From: an uncultured Clostridia bacterium | Lineage (GTDB): Bacteria; Bacillota; Clostridia; Oscillospirales; Acutalibacteraceae | Assembly: GCA_904420015.1 (NCBI GenBank) | Contig: CAJFTS010000039.1 | Location: 1-64,000, forward strand | Length of the DNA stretch: 64,000 nucleotides | Reading direction: 5' to 3' | In this document: one piece after another, positions 15,794-24,090 of the stretch | How the letters are laid out: each line of letters opens with the position of its first letter | How positions within the stretch are numbered: position 1 is the stretch's first letter | Made by a program: the position numbers and the translations under genes | Notes under the pieces: generated by a model | Databases searched by the model: none | Told to the model about the DNA's origin: nothing | Seen by the model: the letters and a program-made list of their open reading frames with translations, nothing else

Positions 15794-16435
15794 ATGAAAA
15801 TTGCTCTGATCAATGAAAACAGCCAGGCGGCGAAGAACGAACTGATTTACAACACGCTCAAAAGCGTCGTGGAGCCGATGGGCCATCAGGTCTTTAATTA
15901 CGGGATGTACAGCGCGGATGACGCGGCGCAGTTGACGTACGTGCAGGAAGGATTGCTCGCCGGCATCCTGATTAACTCCGGCGCGGCCGACTTTATCGTG
16001 ACCGGCTGCGGAACCGGCTCGGGCGCTATGCTCGCCTGCAATTCCTTCCCGAATGTCCTGTGCGGCCTGATTGTGGACCCGTCGGATGCGTATATGTTTG
16101 CGCAGATCAACGACGGCAACGCGGTGGCGCTGCCCTTTGCCAAGGGCTTCGGCTGGGGCGCGGAGCTGAACCTTCAGTATGTGTTTGAAAAGCTGTTTGC
16201 AGGGGAGAGCGGCCAGGGCTATCCCAAGGAGCGGGCCGTGCCCGAACAGCGCAATAAGCGCATCCTTGACGATGTCAAGAAGATTACCTATCAGGACATG
16301 ATGACCATCCTCAAGAACATCGACCAGGATTTCCTGAAAGCAGCCATCAGCGGCGAGCGGTTCGGGGAGTATTTCTTCGCAAACTGCAAGTGCGACGAAA
16401 TGGCGGCGTACCTGAAAGACGTTTTGGCGAAATAA
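15794..16435 (+). CDS. RpiB/LacA/LacB family sugar-phosphate isomerase
   Basis: 213 residues from ATG 15794 (GTGAGG upstream). The N-terminal 150 residues show the LacAB/RpiB fold, with VTGCGTGSGAM around the active-site loop and an N-terminal Rossmann-like IALINENSQAAKN. Members interconvert ribose/ribulose 5-phosphate or galactose/tagatose 6-phosphate; this form is longer than classic RpiB (about 150) and has an extra helical C-terminus with Cys residues, so the substrate is uncertain. It has its own strong promoter and terminator and so is an independent unit, yet its position after a TIM-barrel isomerase fusion hints at related sugar metabolism. Confidence 0.85.
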   Translation: MKIALINENSQAAKNELIYNTLKSVVEPMGHQVFNYGMYSADDAAQLTYVQEGLLAGILINSGAADFIVTGCGTGSGAMLACNSFPNVLCGLIVDPSDAYMFAQINDGNAVALPFAKGFGWGAELNLQYVFEKLFAGESGQGYPKERAVPEQRNKRILDDVKKITYQDMMTILKNIDQDFLKAAISGERFGEYFFANCKCDEMAAYLKDVLAK

Positions 16436-16458
16436 GAAGAAAAGTTTTTCTGGCATTG

Positions 16459-16500
16459 AAAGAACAAGGCGGAACGCAGATGCGTTCCGCCTTGTTCTTT
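16459..16500 (+). terminator. Strong intrinsic terminator
   Basis: Perfect 20-bp inverted repeat 16459-16478/16481-16500 with A-rich left and T-rich ends; it could act in both directions. It marks the boundary to the AT-rich cassette. Confidence 0.9.
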
Positions 16501-16566
16501 ATAATGATATAATAGATACAAAAAACAGATATTATGTGCAAAAGAACAGTTTTCTTTATTATAATG

Positions 16567-16596
16567 TATTTACATTACAGTAAATATAAGTATATT
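16567..16596 (+). promoter_or_regulatory. Promoter with overlapping dyad, AT-rich cassette
   Basis: TTTACA (16569-16574), 16-nt spacer, TATATT (16591-16596); a second TATAAT lies at 16602. A perfect dyad TATTTAC-N6-GTAAATA (16567-16573/16580-16586) covers the -35, a plausible repressor site. Confidence 0.5.
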
Positions 16597-16615
16597 AATA
16601 TTATAATAGTAAATA

Positions 16616-16643
16616 AAAGGAGGTGATTCCCATGTTTTTATGA
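16616..16643 (+). other. Mini-ORF MFL with near-perfect Shine-Dalgarno
   Basis: AAAGGAGGTGAT (16616-16627) could pair with 12 nt of the 16S rRNA 3' end; 4 nt later ATG TTT TTA TGA encodes Met-Phe-Leu-stop. A second ATG at 16640 overlaps this stop and opens an 11-codon frame ending at 16675. This may be a leader peptide controlling the gene at 16708, or a remnant of a lost gene. Confidence 0.4.
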
Positions 16644-16707
16644 TGGCTTTTTTGCTACCTAAAAATAATGTGTAAAATTTTCACGACATATGATGTGGAG
16701 GGCAAAA

Positions 16708-17556
16708 ATGAAAAAGTACATTAAAATCATTTCTTTAATTTTGGTTTTATGTTTGTTCTCTTCTATGGACGTTTTCGCTCAAGACTTTTTAGATAATAGA
16801 GTTGTAGACAATGCTCAGGTTTTTTCTGATAAGATTGACTATTCCATCGAGGTGCAGACGCTATCTTTAGATGTTACTCAAGCATTGACTTCTTCAACTG
16901 AAACCACCAATTTAGGATTAAAGTTAAACCAAGAACTTCAGGATACAACTGCTCCGGATTCTGTCCGTTATGATCTCAATTTGCCCAGCGGATATTATCT
17001 GGAAGAATTTTTAACTCCGAATCACGAACGAGATGGTTCCATTGGCATTTATAATGCCTCTGGGGAACTCATCGATGGATTGATTGTCTTTCCTGTGATG
17101 GATGCTCAAAATAAAGAAGTTCCTTATGAATATGAAATAAGCAATCAAACCATTACGGTCTATATTAACCATAGGGCAAACCAAGTCGTATATCCGGTAA
17201 CAGCTCAAGTCCAAACTACATCCGCCATCGATTATAAATATTTCTATAATACGGTGAATTTTATACGTGATTCCGTTGATTATTATATGGTTGTCCGTAG
17301 AAATATGGACAATTGGCGAGCAGGCGAGTCCGCTACGTGGGCGATTTTATTGGGGCAAGCTTGGGTTTACTTAAAGGAAGAATGGCAGGGGAATACGTCT
17401 TGGTATAACGAGTCCTCGCTTTATAATCAGTTTATGTGCCATGGAAACTTTGCTCAAACTAAAAACCCTTGGAATTTGGAACCTTGGAGATGCGATGTGG
17501 GATATGCAGCGACTTGCACGGCACTTTGCAATCCCTCCAATATCTGCCTGCCATAA
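16708..17556 (+). CDS. Secreted protein with Cys-rich C-terminal domain, AT-rich
   Basis: 282 residues from ATG 16708 (TGGAGGG 5 nt upstream; the ATG at 16690 precedes that site). A Sec signal peptide (KKYIKI...hydrophobic...VFAQD) predicts export. The middle (about residues 90-175) has the pattern DGSIGIYNASGELIDG...VPYEYEI...YPV, seen in secreted proteins of Gram-positives ahead of a variable C-terminal module. The last 80 residues are Trp-rich (WNLEPWRCDVGY) with five Cys in the final 35, ending NICLP. Codon use is clearly AT-rich against the neighbours, a sign of transfer. The next gene encodes a membrane thioredoxin-like protein, so disulfide formation in this product is likely. A bacteriocin or antagonistic toxin is possible; no family name is certain (a DUF2599-like link was considered). 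Confidence 0.65.
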   Translation: MKKYIKIISLILVLCLFSSMDVFAQDFLDNRVVDNAQVFSDKIDYSIEVQTLSLDVTQALTSSTETTNLGLKLNQELQDTTAPDSVRYDLNLPSGYYLEEFLTPNHERDGSIGIYNASGELIDGLIVFPVMDAQNKEVPYEYEISNQTITVYINHRANQVVYPVTAQVQTTSAIDYKYFYNTVNFIRDSVDYYMVVRRNMDNWRAGESATWAILLGQAWVYLKEEWQGNTSWYNESSLYNQFMCHGNFAQTKNPWNLEPWRCDVGYAATCTALCNPSNICLP

Positions 17557-17578
17557 TCATTAAGAAAGGGAAAGATTG

Positions 17579-18250
17579 ATGGAAGAAAAGAACAAGCAAC
17601 TCTGGTACCGAATTACTGTCGCTGTGATTTTGCTGTGCTCCATCGGACTGACGGCACTATCCGGCTTATTGCTATATAACGCTGGCATTCTCCGCGACCA
17701 TTGTGTGGGAGACAGTTGTATTCCAGGATATACTACCACATGGTATTCGATTTTTTTGGCAGTTATAATTGTGATCGCCTCCACCTATGCCTTCTTTATG
17801 AAAAGAAAATGGGCAAAGAGAATCTATCTCATGTTGTCTGTGGTGGGAATTCTGGCTTGTTTGTGTTTCTGCTACGCGGAGTATGACCTGCAAAAGAACT
17901 GGCCGCAAGCGGAAGAAACGGCCTATTTCACTAGCATCGATTTAAACGAAGTGGAGACGGTCTGTGCCGGTAAGGCGGAAATACTATATATAGGGCGCGA
18001 CGGATGCCCAAAATGTGAAAAAGTTCTGCCGGAATTGGAAGCATACGCGAATGAGCATCAATTGTCTATTTCTTATTACAATACGATCAAAGATCGGGAG
18101 AATAATGCAGAACAGATGAACAAAGTTTTAGATGGAATCGGAGTGCAGTCGGTTCCCGCGCTTCTCGTGGTTAAAGATGGAAAGATTGAGCGCTCTCTAT
18201 TCGACGAGGGCATAGTACAGGACCTTAAAAAATATCTGGAAACCAACTAA
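17579..18250 (+). CDS. Membrane protein with C-terminal thioredoxin fold (CPKC)
   Basis: 223 residues from ATG 17579 (AAAGGGAAAG upstream; TTG 17576 is in frame). Three membrane helices (about 10-32, 52-73 and 80-100), with a Cys pair DHCVGDSC in the first outer loop, precede a thioredoxin-fold domain (about 115-223) with redox motif G-C-P-K-C and cis-Pro region SVPALLVV. This resembles bacteriocin transport accessory (PedC/BrcD-type) thioredoxins joined to a small membrane module. It follows the secreted Cys protein by 22 nt in the same AT-rich stretch. I infer a pair: exported Cys-containing product and its oxidase/isomerase or immunity partner. Alternatives are a VKOR/DsbB-like electron relay or a cell-envelope thiol reductase. 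Confidence 0.75.
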   Translation: MEEKNKQLWYRITVAVILLCSIGLTALSGLLLYNAGILRDHCVGDSCIPGYTTTWYSIFLAVIIVIASTYAFFMKRKWAKRIYLMLSVVGILACLCFCYAEYDLQKNWPQAEETAYFTSIDLNEVETVCAGKAEILYIGRDGCPKCEKVLPELEAYANEHQLSISYYNTIKDRENNAEQMNKVLDGIGVQSVPALLVVKDGKIERSLFDEGIVQDLKKYLETN

Positions 18251-18253
18251 AAC

Positions 18254-18290
18254 AAAAAGCCCTCCGGTAACTCCGGAGGGCTTTCGTTTT
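18254..18290. terminator. Bidirectional terminator
   Basis: Stem AAAGCCCTCCGG/CCGGAGGGCTTT (18256-18267/18273-18284) with T-rich sequence after it and A-rich sequence before it; it serves the plus-strand cassette and minus-strand pfkA. Confidence 0.85.
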
Positions 18291-18293
18291 AAG

Positions 18294-19262
18294 TTAAATG
18301 CTGATGTCGTGGGCCATGTTGTACAGGTCAATTTCAAAAGGCTTTGTCATGCTCAGGGCCTCGGTAATGTCGTAATCTACGATTTTGTCATTCTTCTTGG
18401 CCACCACCCGGTTGCCGATGCCCTTCGCCAGCAGCTCCACCGCACGGAATCCCATCTGGCTGGCCACGACCCGGTCCTTAGCGTTGGGGCTGCCGCCCCG
18501 CTGGATATAGCCGAGGACGGTTTCCCTGGTTTCAATATTAGTCAGCGCCTGAATTTGGATGGCGAGAGCGTTGGTGTTGCAGGTCCCTTCCGCCACCACG
18601 ATGATGAAATGCTTTTTACCGGTGCTCTGGTAGCTGAGGATGCGGCCCACCACGTCCTTTTTCAGATCATAGGGCACCTCCGGTACCAGAATACAGGTTG
18701 CGCCGCAGCCGATCCCGCTGTGCAGGGCAAGATGCCCGGTGTTGTTGCCCATGACCTCCACCACGCTGCACCGGTCGTGAGACTGGGCGGTGTCGCGGAT
18801 GCGGTCCACCGCCTGCATGCAGGTGTTCACTGCGGTGTCAAAGCCGATGGTGTAATCGCTACAGGCAATATCATTGTCGATGGTGCCGGGGATGCCGATG
18901 CAGTTGACCCCGCGCTGGGACAGGTCTCTGGCGCCCCGGAAGGAGCCGTCTCCGCCGATGACCACCACGCCCTGGATGTTGTTTTCCTTGCAGGTCTCGA
19001 TGGCTTTCTGAATCCCTTCCTCGGTTTTAAACTCGGGAGAACGGGCCGTATACAGCATGGTGCCGCCCCGGTGGATGATATCGGAAACGGAACGCAGGTT
19101 CATTTCCATATAATCGCCGTTGATGAGGCCGTTGTAGCCTCGCATAAAGCCCAGTACCCGAAAGCCCTTGACAATGCCGGTACGCACCACCGCACGAATT
19201 GCCGCATTCATGCCCGGCGCGTCGCCGCCGCTGGTCAGAACCGCAATCGTTTTTTCCGCCAT
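18294..19262 (-). CDS. pfkA: ATP-dependent 6-phosphofructokinase
   Basis: 322 residues from ATG at 19262 (AGGAGGAATC upstream). It phosphorylates fructose 6-phosphate in glycolysis. Motifs of bacterial PfkA are complete: GGDAPGMNAAIR (ATP site), GGDGSFRGA, PGTIDNDI with the catalytic Asp, MGNNTGHLAL, and an effector-site region ATCILVPE. Length is normal (about 320). The frame extends upstream to 19337 without a ribosome-binding site, so the internal start is chosen. It has its own promoter and a leader of about 80 nt, separated from dnaE by 85 nt beyond the promoter. Confidence 0.97.
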   Translation of the reverse strand: MAEKTIAVLTSGGDAPGMNAAIRAVVRTGIVKGFRVLGFMRGYNGLINGDYMEMNLRSVSDIIHRGGTMLYTARSPEFKTEEGIQKAIETCKENNIQGVVVIGGDGSFRGARDLSQRGVNCIGIPGTIDNDIACSDYTIGFDTAVNTCMQAVDRIRDTAQSHDRCSVVEVMGNNTGHLALHSGIGCGATCILVPEVPYDLKKDVVGRILSYQSTGKKHFIIVVAEGTCNTNALAIQIQALTNIETRETVLGYIQRGGSPNAKDRVVASQMGFRAVELLAKGIGNRVVAKKNDKIVDYDITEALSMTKPFEIDLYNMAHDISI

Positions 19263-19345
19263 GGTAGATTCCTCCTGTAAAAAACATGTAAAATTATGTC
19301 CATGTAATTGATGAAGCTTGTCGAAATGAATACGCATTACTAGCT

Positions 19346-19374
19346 ATTATACACCAGTGCGGATTCTCTGACAA
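19346..19374 (-). promoter_or_regulatory. Promoter of pfkA
   Basis: On the minus strand TTGTCA (19374-19369), 17-nt spacer, TATAAT (19351-19346), with TG one base upstream of the -10. Confidence 0.8.
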
Positions 19375-19422
19375 TCATTTTGATATGGATTTTTCTTTCC
19401 CCAACATGGACGCACAATGGTA

Positions 19423-22400
19423 TTACTCTTTTAGTTTGACACAGGTTTCACCCAAAATACGCCGCAGCTCGCCGAGCATCGGCTCATTGACCGTCACCCA
19501 GGAGATACGGGGCGCCAGCATGGTTTTTTTCGTATCGGTGAAGTGCAGATAGAGCGGGGTGGTCCCTTCAAATATAGAAGTAATCTGCATCACCCGTTCA
19601 AACGCCTTTCCATTTTGGGAGCCGATCTTTAAATAAAGCCCGTTTCTTCCACTCGAGCCGGCGGCGGTAGGCGGCGCGCTTCCATCCGCCGCCGGCGCCG
19701 GCTCGACGCTCTCACAGACGATCTTCGCCTCTTCGTCCTCCCGGGCGCTGACCCGTCCTTTTAGAAGGACCACCTGCCCCTCCTGAAGCAGAGGCATGTA
19801 TTCGGTAAGCGTTTTGGGAAAAACGATGACCTCTATGGAGCCGTACCGGTCTTCCGCCGTTAGAAAGGCCATGGTGGTGTTGCTTTTGGTGGTTTTGAGC
19901 TTCATGCTTTGAATCAGGACGAGAAGGGTTACCCGCGACCCATCCCGGTATCCGCCGCCTGCCGGTTCCGCCGCCTGCTCGAGAATTTCCCCGATGCGGG
20001 CCGCCTTGATCTGCTCGGCCACAGCGGCGTACTGCGCCATCGGATGCCCGGACAGGTAAAGCCCGGTGGTCTCCTTTTCCATGCTCAGCTTTTCCCCCAC
20101 CGTCAGGTCTCCCACTGCCGGCAGGACCGGCTGGCTTGCGGTGGGAGAATCGTCCTCCACCAGGTCGAAAAGGCCCAGCTGCCCCTCCAGATTTTTTTTT
20201 CGGTCCGCCTCAATGCCGTCCAAAATCGACTCGCTGGCCATCAGCATCTGTCTGCGGTTGCCGTCGAGCCCGTCCAAAGCCCCGCACTTAATGAGGCTTT
20301 CCAGCGCCCGGCGGTTCAGGTCCCGGCCGTGCATCCGGGAACAAAAGTCGTAAAAAGTCGTATACGGTCCGTTTTTGGCGCGGTCTGCTTCTACTTCATG
20401 TATAAAATTCCGCCCCAGATTGCGTACCGCCAACAGCCCAAAACGGATGTCTTGGCCGGATACGGTGAAGCCGGCAAAGCTCTCGTTGATGGAAGGGGGG
20501 AGGACCTTGATTCCCAGCCGGTGGCATTCGGCAATGTAGCCGGATACCTTGGCGGAGGAATCCAGAACGCTCGTCAAAAGGGCGGCCAGGTACTCCCTGG
20601 CAAAATGGCATTTGAGATAGGCCGTCTGATAGGCCACCACCGCGTAGGCGGCGGCATGGGATTTGTTGAAGGCATAGGAGGCAAAGGAGGACATGTCGTC
20701 GAAGATGGCGTTGGCGGTGCGCTCGTCGATCCCCCGGCGGACACAGCCGTCGCACTCAATGGTGCCGTCCTCCCGGACGATGCCGTGGATAAAGTTCTGG
20801 CGCTCCTTCTCCATTACGTCGTGCTTTTTTTTGGACATGGCCCGGCGGACGATATCCGCCCGTCCGAAGGAGTACCCGGCCAGCTCCCGGAACACCTGCA
20901 TGACCTGCTCTTGATAGACCAGGCAGCCGTTGGTCACGTCCAGAATAGGTTTGAGCTTCGGGTGGCGGTAGGTGATGTGTTCGGGATGATGCCGGTTTTC
21001 GATGTACTTGGGGATGGATTCCATCGGCCCCGGCCGGTAGAGGGAGATCACTGCGATCATATCCTCCAGCGATTCGGGACCCAGACGAACCAGCACCTGG
21101 CGCATCCCGGCCGATTCAAACTGGAACACCCCGTCGGTCTGCCCGGCCGCCAGCATTTCAAAAACCGCCTTGTCGTCGGTGGGGATTTTGTTGATGTCAA
21201 AGTCCGGCGTATGCCGCCGGATCATCTCGCAGGCGTCGTGGATAATGGTCAGGTTGCGAAGGCCCAGAAAGTCCATTTTCAGCAGGCCCAGCTCTTCCAG
21301 GGTGGTCATGGTATACTGGGTGACCACCGCCTCGTCGTTTTTCGAAAGGGGGACGTACTCGCTCACCGGCTTTGCGGTAATGACCACCCCCGCCGCATGG
21401 GTGGAGGCATGCCGGGGCATCCCCTCCAGCTTGCGGGCGGTTTCGATGAGCTCGTGCACCTGGGAGTCGCCTTCGTACCGGGATTTCAGCTCCGGCGAAA
21501 CCCGCAGCGCCCGTTCAATGGTCATTTTCAGCTCCATCGGTACCAGCTTCGCCACCCCGTCCACCGTGGCGTAGGGGACGCCCAGCGCCCTTCCCACGTC
21601 CCGGATGGCCGCCCTGGACGCCATGGTGCCGAAGGTGACGATCTGCGCCACATGGTCGGCGCCGTATTTGCGCACCACGTAATCGATGACCTCCTGGCGG
21701 CGCTCGTAGCAAAAGTCAATGTCGAAGTCGGGCATGGAAACCCGCTCCGGATTTAAAAAACGTTCAAAGAGAAGGTTGTATTTGATCGGGTCAATGCCGG
21801 TGATGCCGATGCAGTAAGCGCAAAGCGAACCGGCGCCGGAACCTCGGCCGGGGCCTACCGGGATGCCGTGGTCCTTGGCATACTGGACAAAATCGTGGAC
21901 AATCAGGTAATAATCGGTATAGCCCATGGTGGAGATGACCGACAGCTCGTGGCGCAGCCGTTCATCCAAGGCGGGATCATGGTTTTCGCCGTACAGGCGG
22001 TTGAGCCCGGCAAAACACCGTTCTTCAAAGTATTCGTAATTGTCCTTGCCGTCGGGCGCCTCGAAATGAGGCAGCTGGGTGTGGCCGAAAACGAAGTCGT
22101 AATTGCACCGTTCTGCGATCCTTGCGGTATTCTCAATGGCTGCGGGAACCTGGGGGAAGAGGGCCCGCATTTCCTCCTCGCTTTTGAGGTAGAATTCATC
22201 CGTCTCAAAGCCCATCCCGGTCTCCTCGCCCACGGTTTTGTTGAGCTGGATGCACAAAAGCACGTTTTGGATCCGGCTGTCCTCCCGGGTCAGATAGTGG
22301 GCGTCGTTGGTAGCCGCCAGCGGGATGCCAGTTTCCTCGGACAGCCGGATCAGGTCGGGCAGGATACGGGCCTGTTCCGGGATGCCGTGATCCTGAATTT

Positions 22401-22917
22401 CGATGTAATACCGTCCCTCGCCGAATACCGACCGGTACCATTGGGCTGTTTTTTTGGCCCCTTCGTAATCGCCCTTCAGCAGCGCCCGCGGAATCTCTCC
22501 CGCAAGGCAGGCGGAGAGGCAGATGAGCCCCTCGTGGTATTTTTCGAGAATTTCCCGATCCACCCGCGGCTTTGTGTAAAACCCTTCGGTGTGGGCCAGG
22601 GACACCAGCTTGATGAGGTTTTGGTACCCCACGGCGTTTTCACACAGCAGCACCAGGTGGTAGCGCTCGTCGTCGAATCCGTGAACCTTGTCGAACCGGG
22701 TGCGGGCCGCCACATACACCTCGCAGCCGATGATGGGCTTGACCCCATGCTTTTTACAGGCGCGATAAAAATCCACGGCGCCGTACATAACACCGTGGTC
22801 GGTGATGGCAACCGCCTTTTGCCCGAGCGCGGCGGCGCGTTTGGCCAGCTGCTCGATACGGCAGGCGCCGTCAAGGAGGCTGAATTCCGTATGGACGTGA
22901 AGATGGCAAAAGCTCAT
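19423..22917 (-). CDS. dnaE: DNA polymerase III subunit alpha
   Basis: 1164 residues, normal for DnaE. It is the replicative polymerase alpha subunit of the DnaE type. The N-terminal PHP domain (HLHVHTEFSLLDG, ITDHGVMYG), catalytic palm region with GPGRGSGAGSL and PDFDIDF (metal-binding acidic residues), helix-hairpin-helix region and C-terminal OB fold (about 985-1080) are all present. The start follows GGAGGG by about 7 nt. It lies 15 nt downstream of whiA on the same strand, so it is probably part of the murB-rapZ-whiA-dnaE transcription unit. Firmicutes usually have PolC as well; that gene is not in the window. Confidence 0.97.
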   Translation of the reverse strand: MSFCHLHVHTEFSLLDGACRIEQLAKRAAALGQKAVAITDHGVMYGAVDFYRACKKHGVKPIIGCEVYVAARTRFDKVHGFDDERYHLVLLCENAVGYQNLIKLVSLAHTEGFYTKPRVDREILEKYHEGLICLSACLAGEIPRALLKGDYEGAKKTAQWYRSVFGEGRYYIEIQDHGIPEQARILPDLIRLSEETGIPLAATNDAHYLTREDSRIQNVLLCIQLNKTVGEETGMGFETDEFYLKSEEEMRALFPQVPAAIENTARIAERCNYDFVFGHTQLPHFEAPDGKDNYEYFEERCFAGLNRLYGENHDPALDERLRHELSVISTMGYTDYYLIVHDFVQYAKDHGIPVGPGRGSGAGSLCAYCIGITGIDPIKYNLLFERFLNPERVSMPDFDIDFCYERRQEVIDYVVRKYGADHVAQIVTFGTMASRAAIRDVGRALGVPYATVDGVAKLVPMELKMTIERALRVSPELKSRYEGDSQVHELIETARKLEGMPRHASTHAAGVVITAKPVSEYVPLSKNDEAVVTQYTMTTLEELGLLKMDFLGLRNLTIIHDACEMIRRHTPDFDINKIPTDDKAVFEMLAAGQTDGVFQFESAGMRQVLVRLGPESLEDMIAVISLYRPGPMESIPKYIENRHHPEHITYRHPKLKPILDVTNGCLVYQEQVMQVFRELAGYSFGRADIVRRAMSKKKHDVMEKERQNFIHGIVREDGTIECDGCVRRGIDERTANAIFDDMSSFASYAFNKSHAAAYAVVAYQTAYLKCHFAREYLAALLTSVLDSSAKVSGYIAECHRLGIKVLPPSINESFAGFTVSGQDIRFGLLAVRNLGRNFIHEVEADRAKNGPYTTFYDFCSRMHGRDLNRRALESLIKCGALDGLDGNRRQMLMASESILDGIEADRKKNLEGQLGLFDLVEDDSPTASQPVLPAVGDLTVGEKLSMEKETTGLYLSGHPMAQYAAVAEQIKAARIGEILEQAAEPAGGGYRDGSRVTLLVLIQSMKLKTTKSNTTMAFLTAEDRYGSIEVIVFPKTLTEYMPLLQEGQVVLLKGRVSAREDEEAKIVCESVEPAPAADGSAPPTAAGSSGRNGLYLKIGSQNGKAFERVMQITSIFEGTTPLYLHFTDTKKTMLAPRISWVTVNEPMLGELRRILGETCVKLKE

Positions 22918-22932
22918 CGGCGTTCCCTCCGT

Positions 22933-23856
22933 TTACCGCTTGTCCGCTTTTTCCCTGAGCTCCAGCGCGATGGCGTGCAGCCGTTTGAGCCGGTGATTGA
23001 CCCCGGAACGGCTGATGGGCTGGGCCAGCAGCTCCCCCAGCTCCCGCAGGGAAAGCTCCGGGTTCTCAAGCCGAAGCCGGGCCAGCTGTGCAAGCTCCTG
23101 GGGCAGAGAGGAAAGGCCCCGTCTCGCTTCGATCAGCTTGATGTCCGCGATCTGCTCGGCGGCGGCGGCCACCGTTTTGTCGATGTTGGCGCTGTCGCAG
23201 TTTAAGCGGCGGTTTGCATGGTTGCGCAGGTCCTTGTAGATCTTGATGTTCATGATGGAAAAAGCGGACTGCACCGCCCCCGTCAACGTCAAGAAGTCCT
23301 CAATGGCCTCGCTTTCCTTCAAGTATAACACATAACCGCCCTTACGGGGAATCATTTTCGCCGAGAGGGCGCATTCGGCCAAAAGAAGCTGCAGGTCGCA
23401 GGCGAGGTTGTAAAAAGGGACGTAAAGCTCCAAATGGTATTCCTTTTCCGGGTCGGCCAGCGCCCCGCAGGATAAAAAGGCCCCCCGCAAAAAGGCGCCT
23501 GCGCAGCCCTCCTCCTCCAAAACCGCCCGGTTGATGCGGAGGCTGACCCGCCCGGACGCATGCCCGAAGCAGCCGAGCACCCTTTCCCGGTCCTGCGCCG
23601 TTTCCACCTCTGCATGGAGAAAGCGGCTGGAGGGATGCCCTTTCTCCGCTTCCACCGCGACCGGTACGCCGGTTACCTCCTGCACCAGCCGCTGGTACCG
23701 GCGGACGGTGCGCTCGTTTTCAGTCAGCAGTGCGATTTTCTCCCCCTGAAAGGCCCGACCAAACAGCAATAACCCATAGCATTCCGCTTTGCTCAGCGCC
23801 GCTGAATCCGGCGAAATGGAGCAAAGCTCTTCCTTGACCGATACGGAAAACGACAT
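22933..23856 (-). CDS. whiA: WhiA family DNA-binding protein
   Basis: 307 residues. An N-terminal degenerate LAGLIDADG-type domain (about 20-210) and a C-terminal helix-turn-helix (LSLRELGELLAQPISRSGVNHRLKRL) define WhiA, a DNA-binding protein influencing cell division and chromosome segregation in Firmicutes and sporulation in actinobacteria. It is encoded after rapZ, as usual; the common intervening yvcK gene is absent here. Between rapZ and whiA lies a 234-nt spacer with a strong hairpin. Confidence 0.95.
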   Translation of the reverse strand: MSFSVSVKEELCSISPDSAALSKAECYGLLLFGRAFQGEKIALLTENERTVRRYQRLVQEVTGVPVAVEAEKGHPSSRFLHAEVETAQDRERVLGCFGHASGRVSLRINRAVLEEEGCAGAFLRGAFLSCGALADPEKEYHLELYVPFYNLACDLQLLLAECALSAKMIPRKGGYVLYLKESEAIEDFLTLTGAVQSAFSIMNIKIYKDLRNHANRRLNCDSANIDKTVAAAAEQIADIKLIEARRGLSSLPQELAQLARLRLENPELSLRELGELLAQPISRSGVNHRLKRLHAIALELREKADKR

Positions 23857-23952
23857 GAAATTCTTCCTTTCTCCGCGCCCAAAGTGGGATCGTTTCTCCT
23901 TCGAGGGGGCGCGGCATCCTTTTTTCTTACCAATAGAGAGAGCCGCCCCAAA

Positions 23953-23989
23953 CCGTCCGCCCCACCGTTTTTTGCGGTGGGGCGGACGG
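23953..23989. repeat. 15-bp hairpin between rapZ and whiA
   Basis: Perfect stem CCGTCCGCCCCACCG/CGGTGGGGCGGACGG (23953-23967/23975-23989) with a 7-nt loop rich in T. No T-run follows on the minus strand, so partial termination or mRNA processing between rapZ and whiA is more likely than a full stop. The rest of the 23857-24090 gap shows nothing else. Confidence 0.7.
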
Positions 23990-24090
23990 AAGAAGGACGG
24001 CCGGATTGCCTTTTGATGGGGCCGTTTTGCCGGCGCGGCGGCTTCATTTGGGCGGGCTATAAAAGCAGACGGAAGGTGCTTCCCTCCGAT

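Noticed and set aside
19909..21756. 615-residue plus-strand frame over dnaE
   Set aside because: Shadow of dnaE; no ribosome-binding site and no family features.
21868..23205. 445-residue plus-strand frame crossing dnaE and whiA
   Set aside because: Crosses two confident genes and has no recognisable domain.
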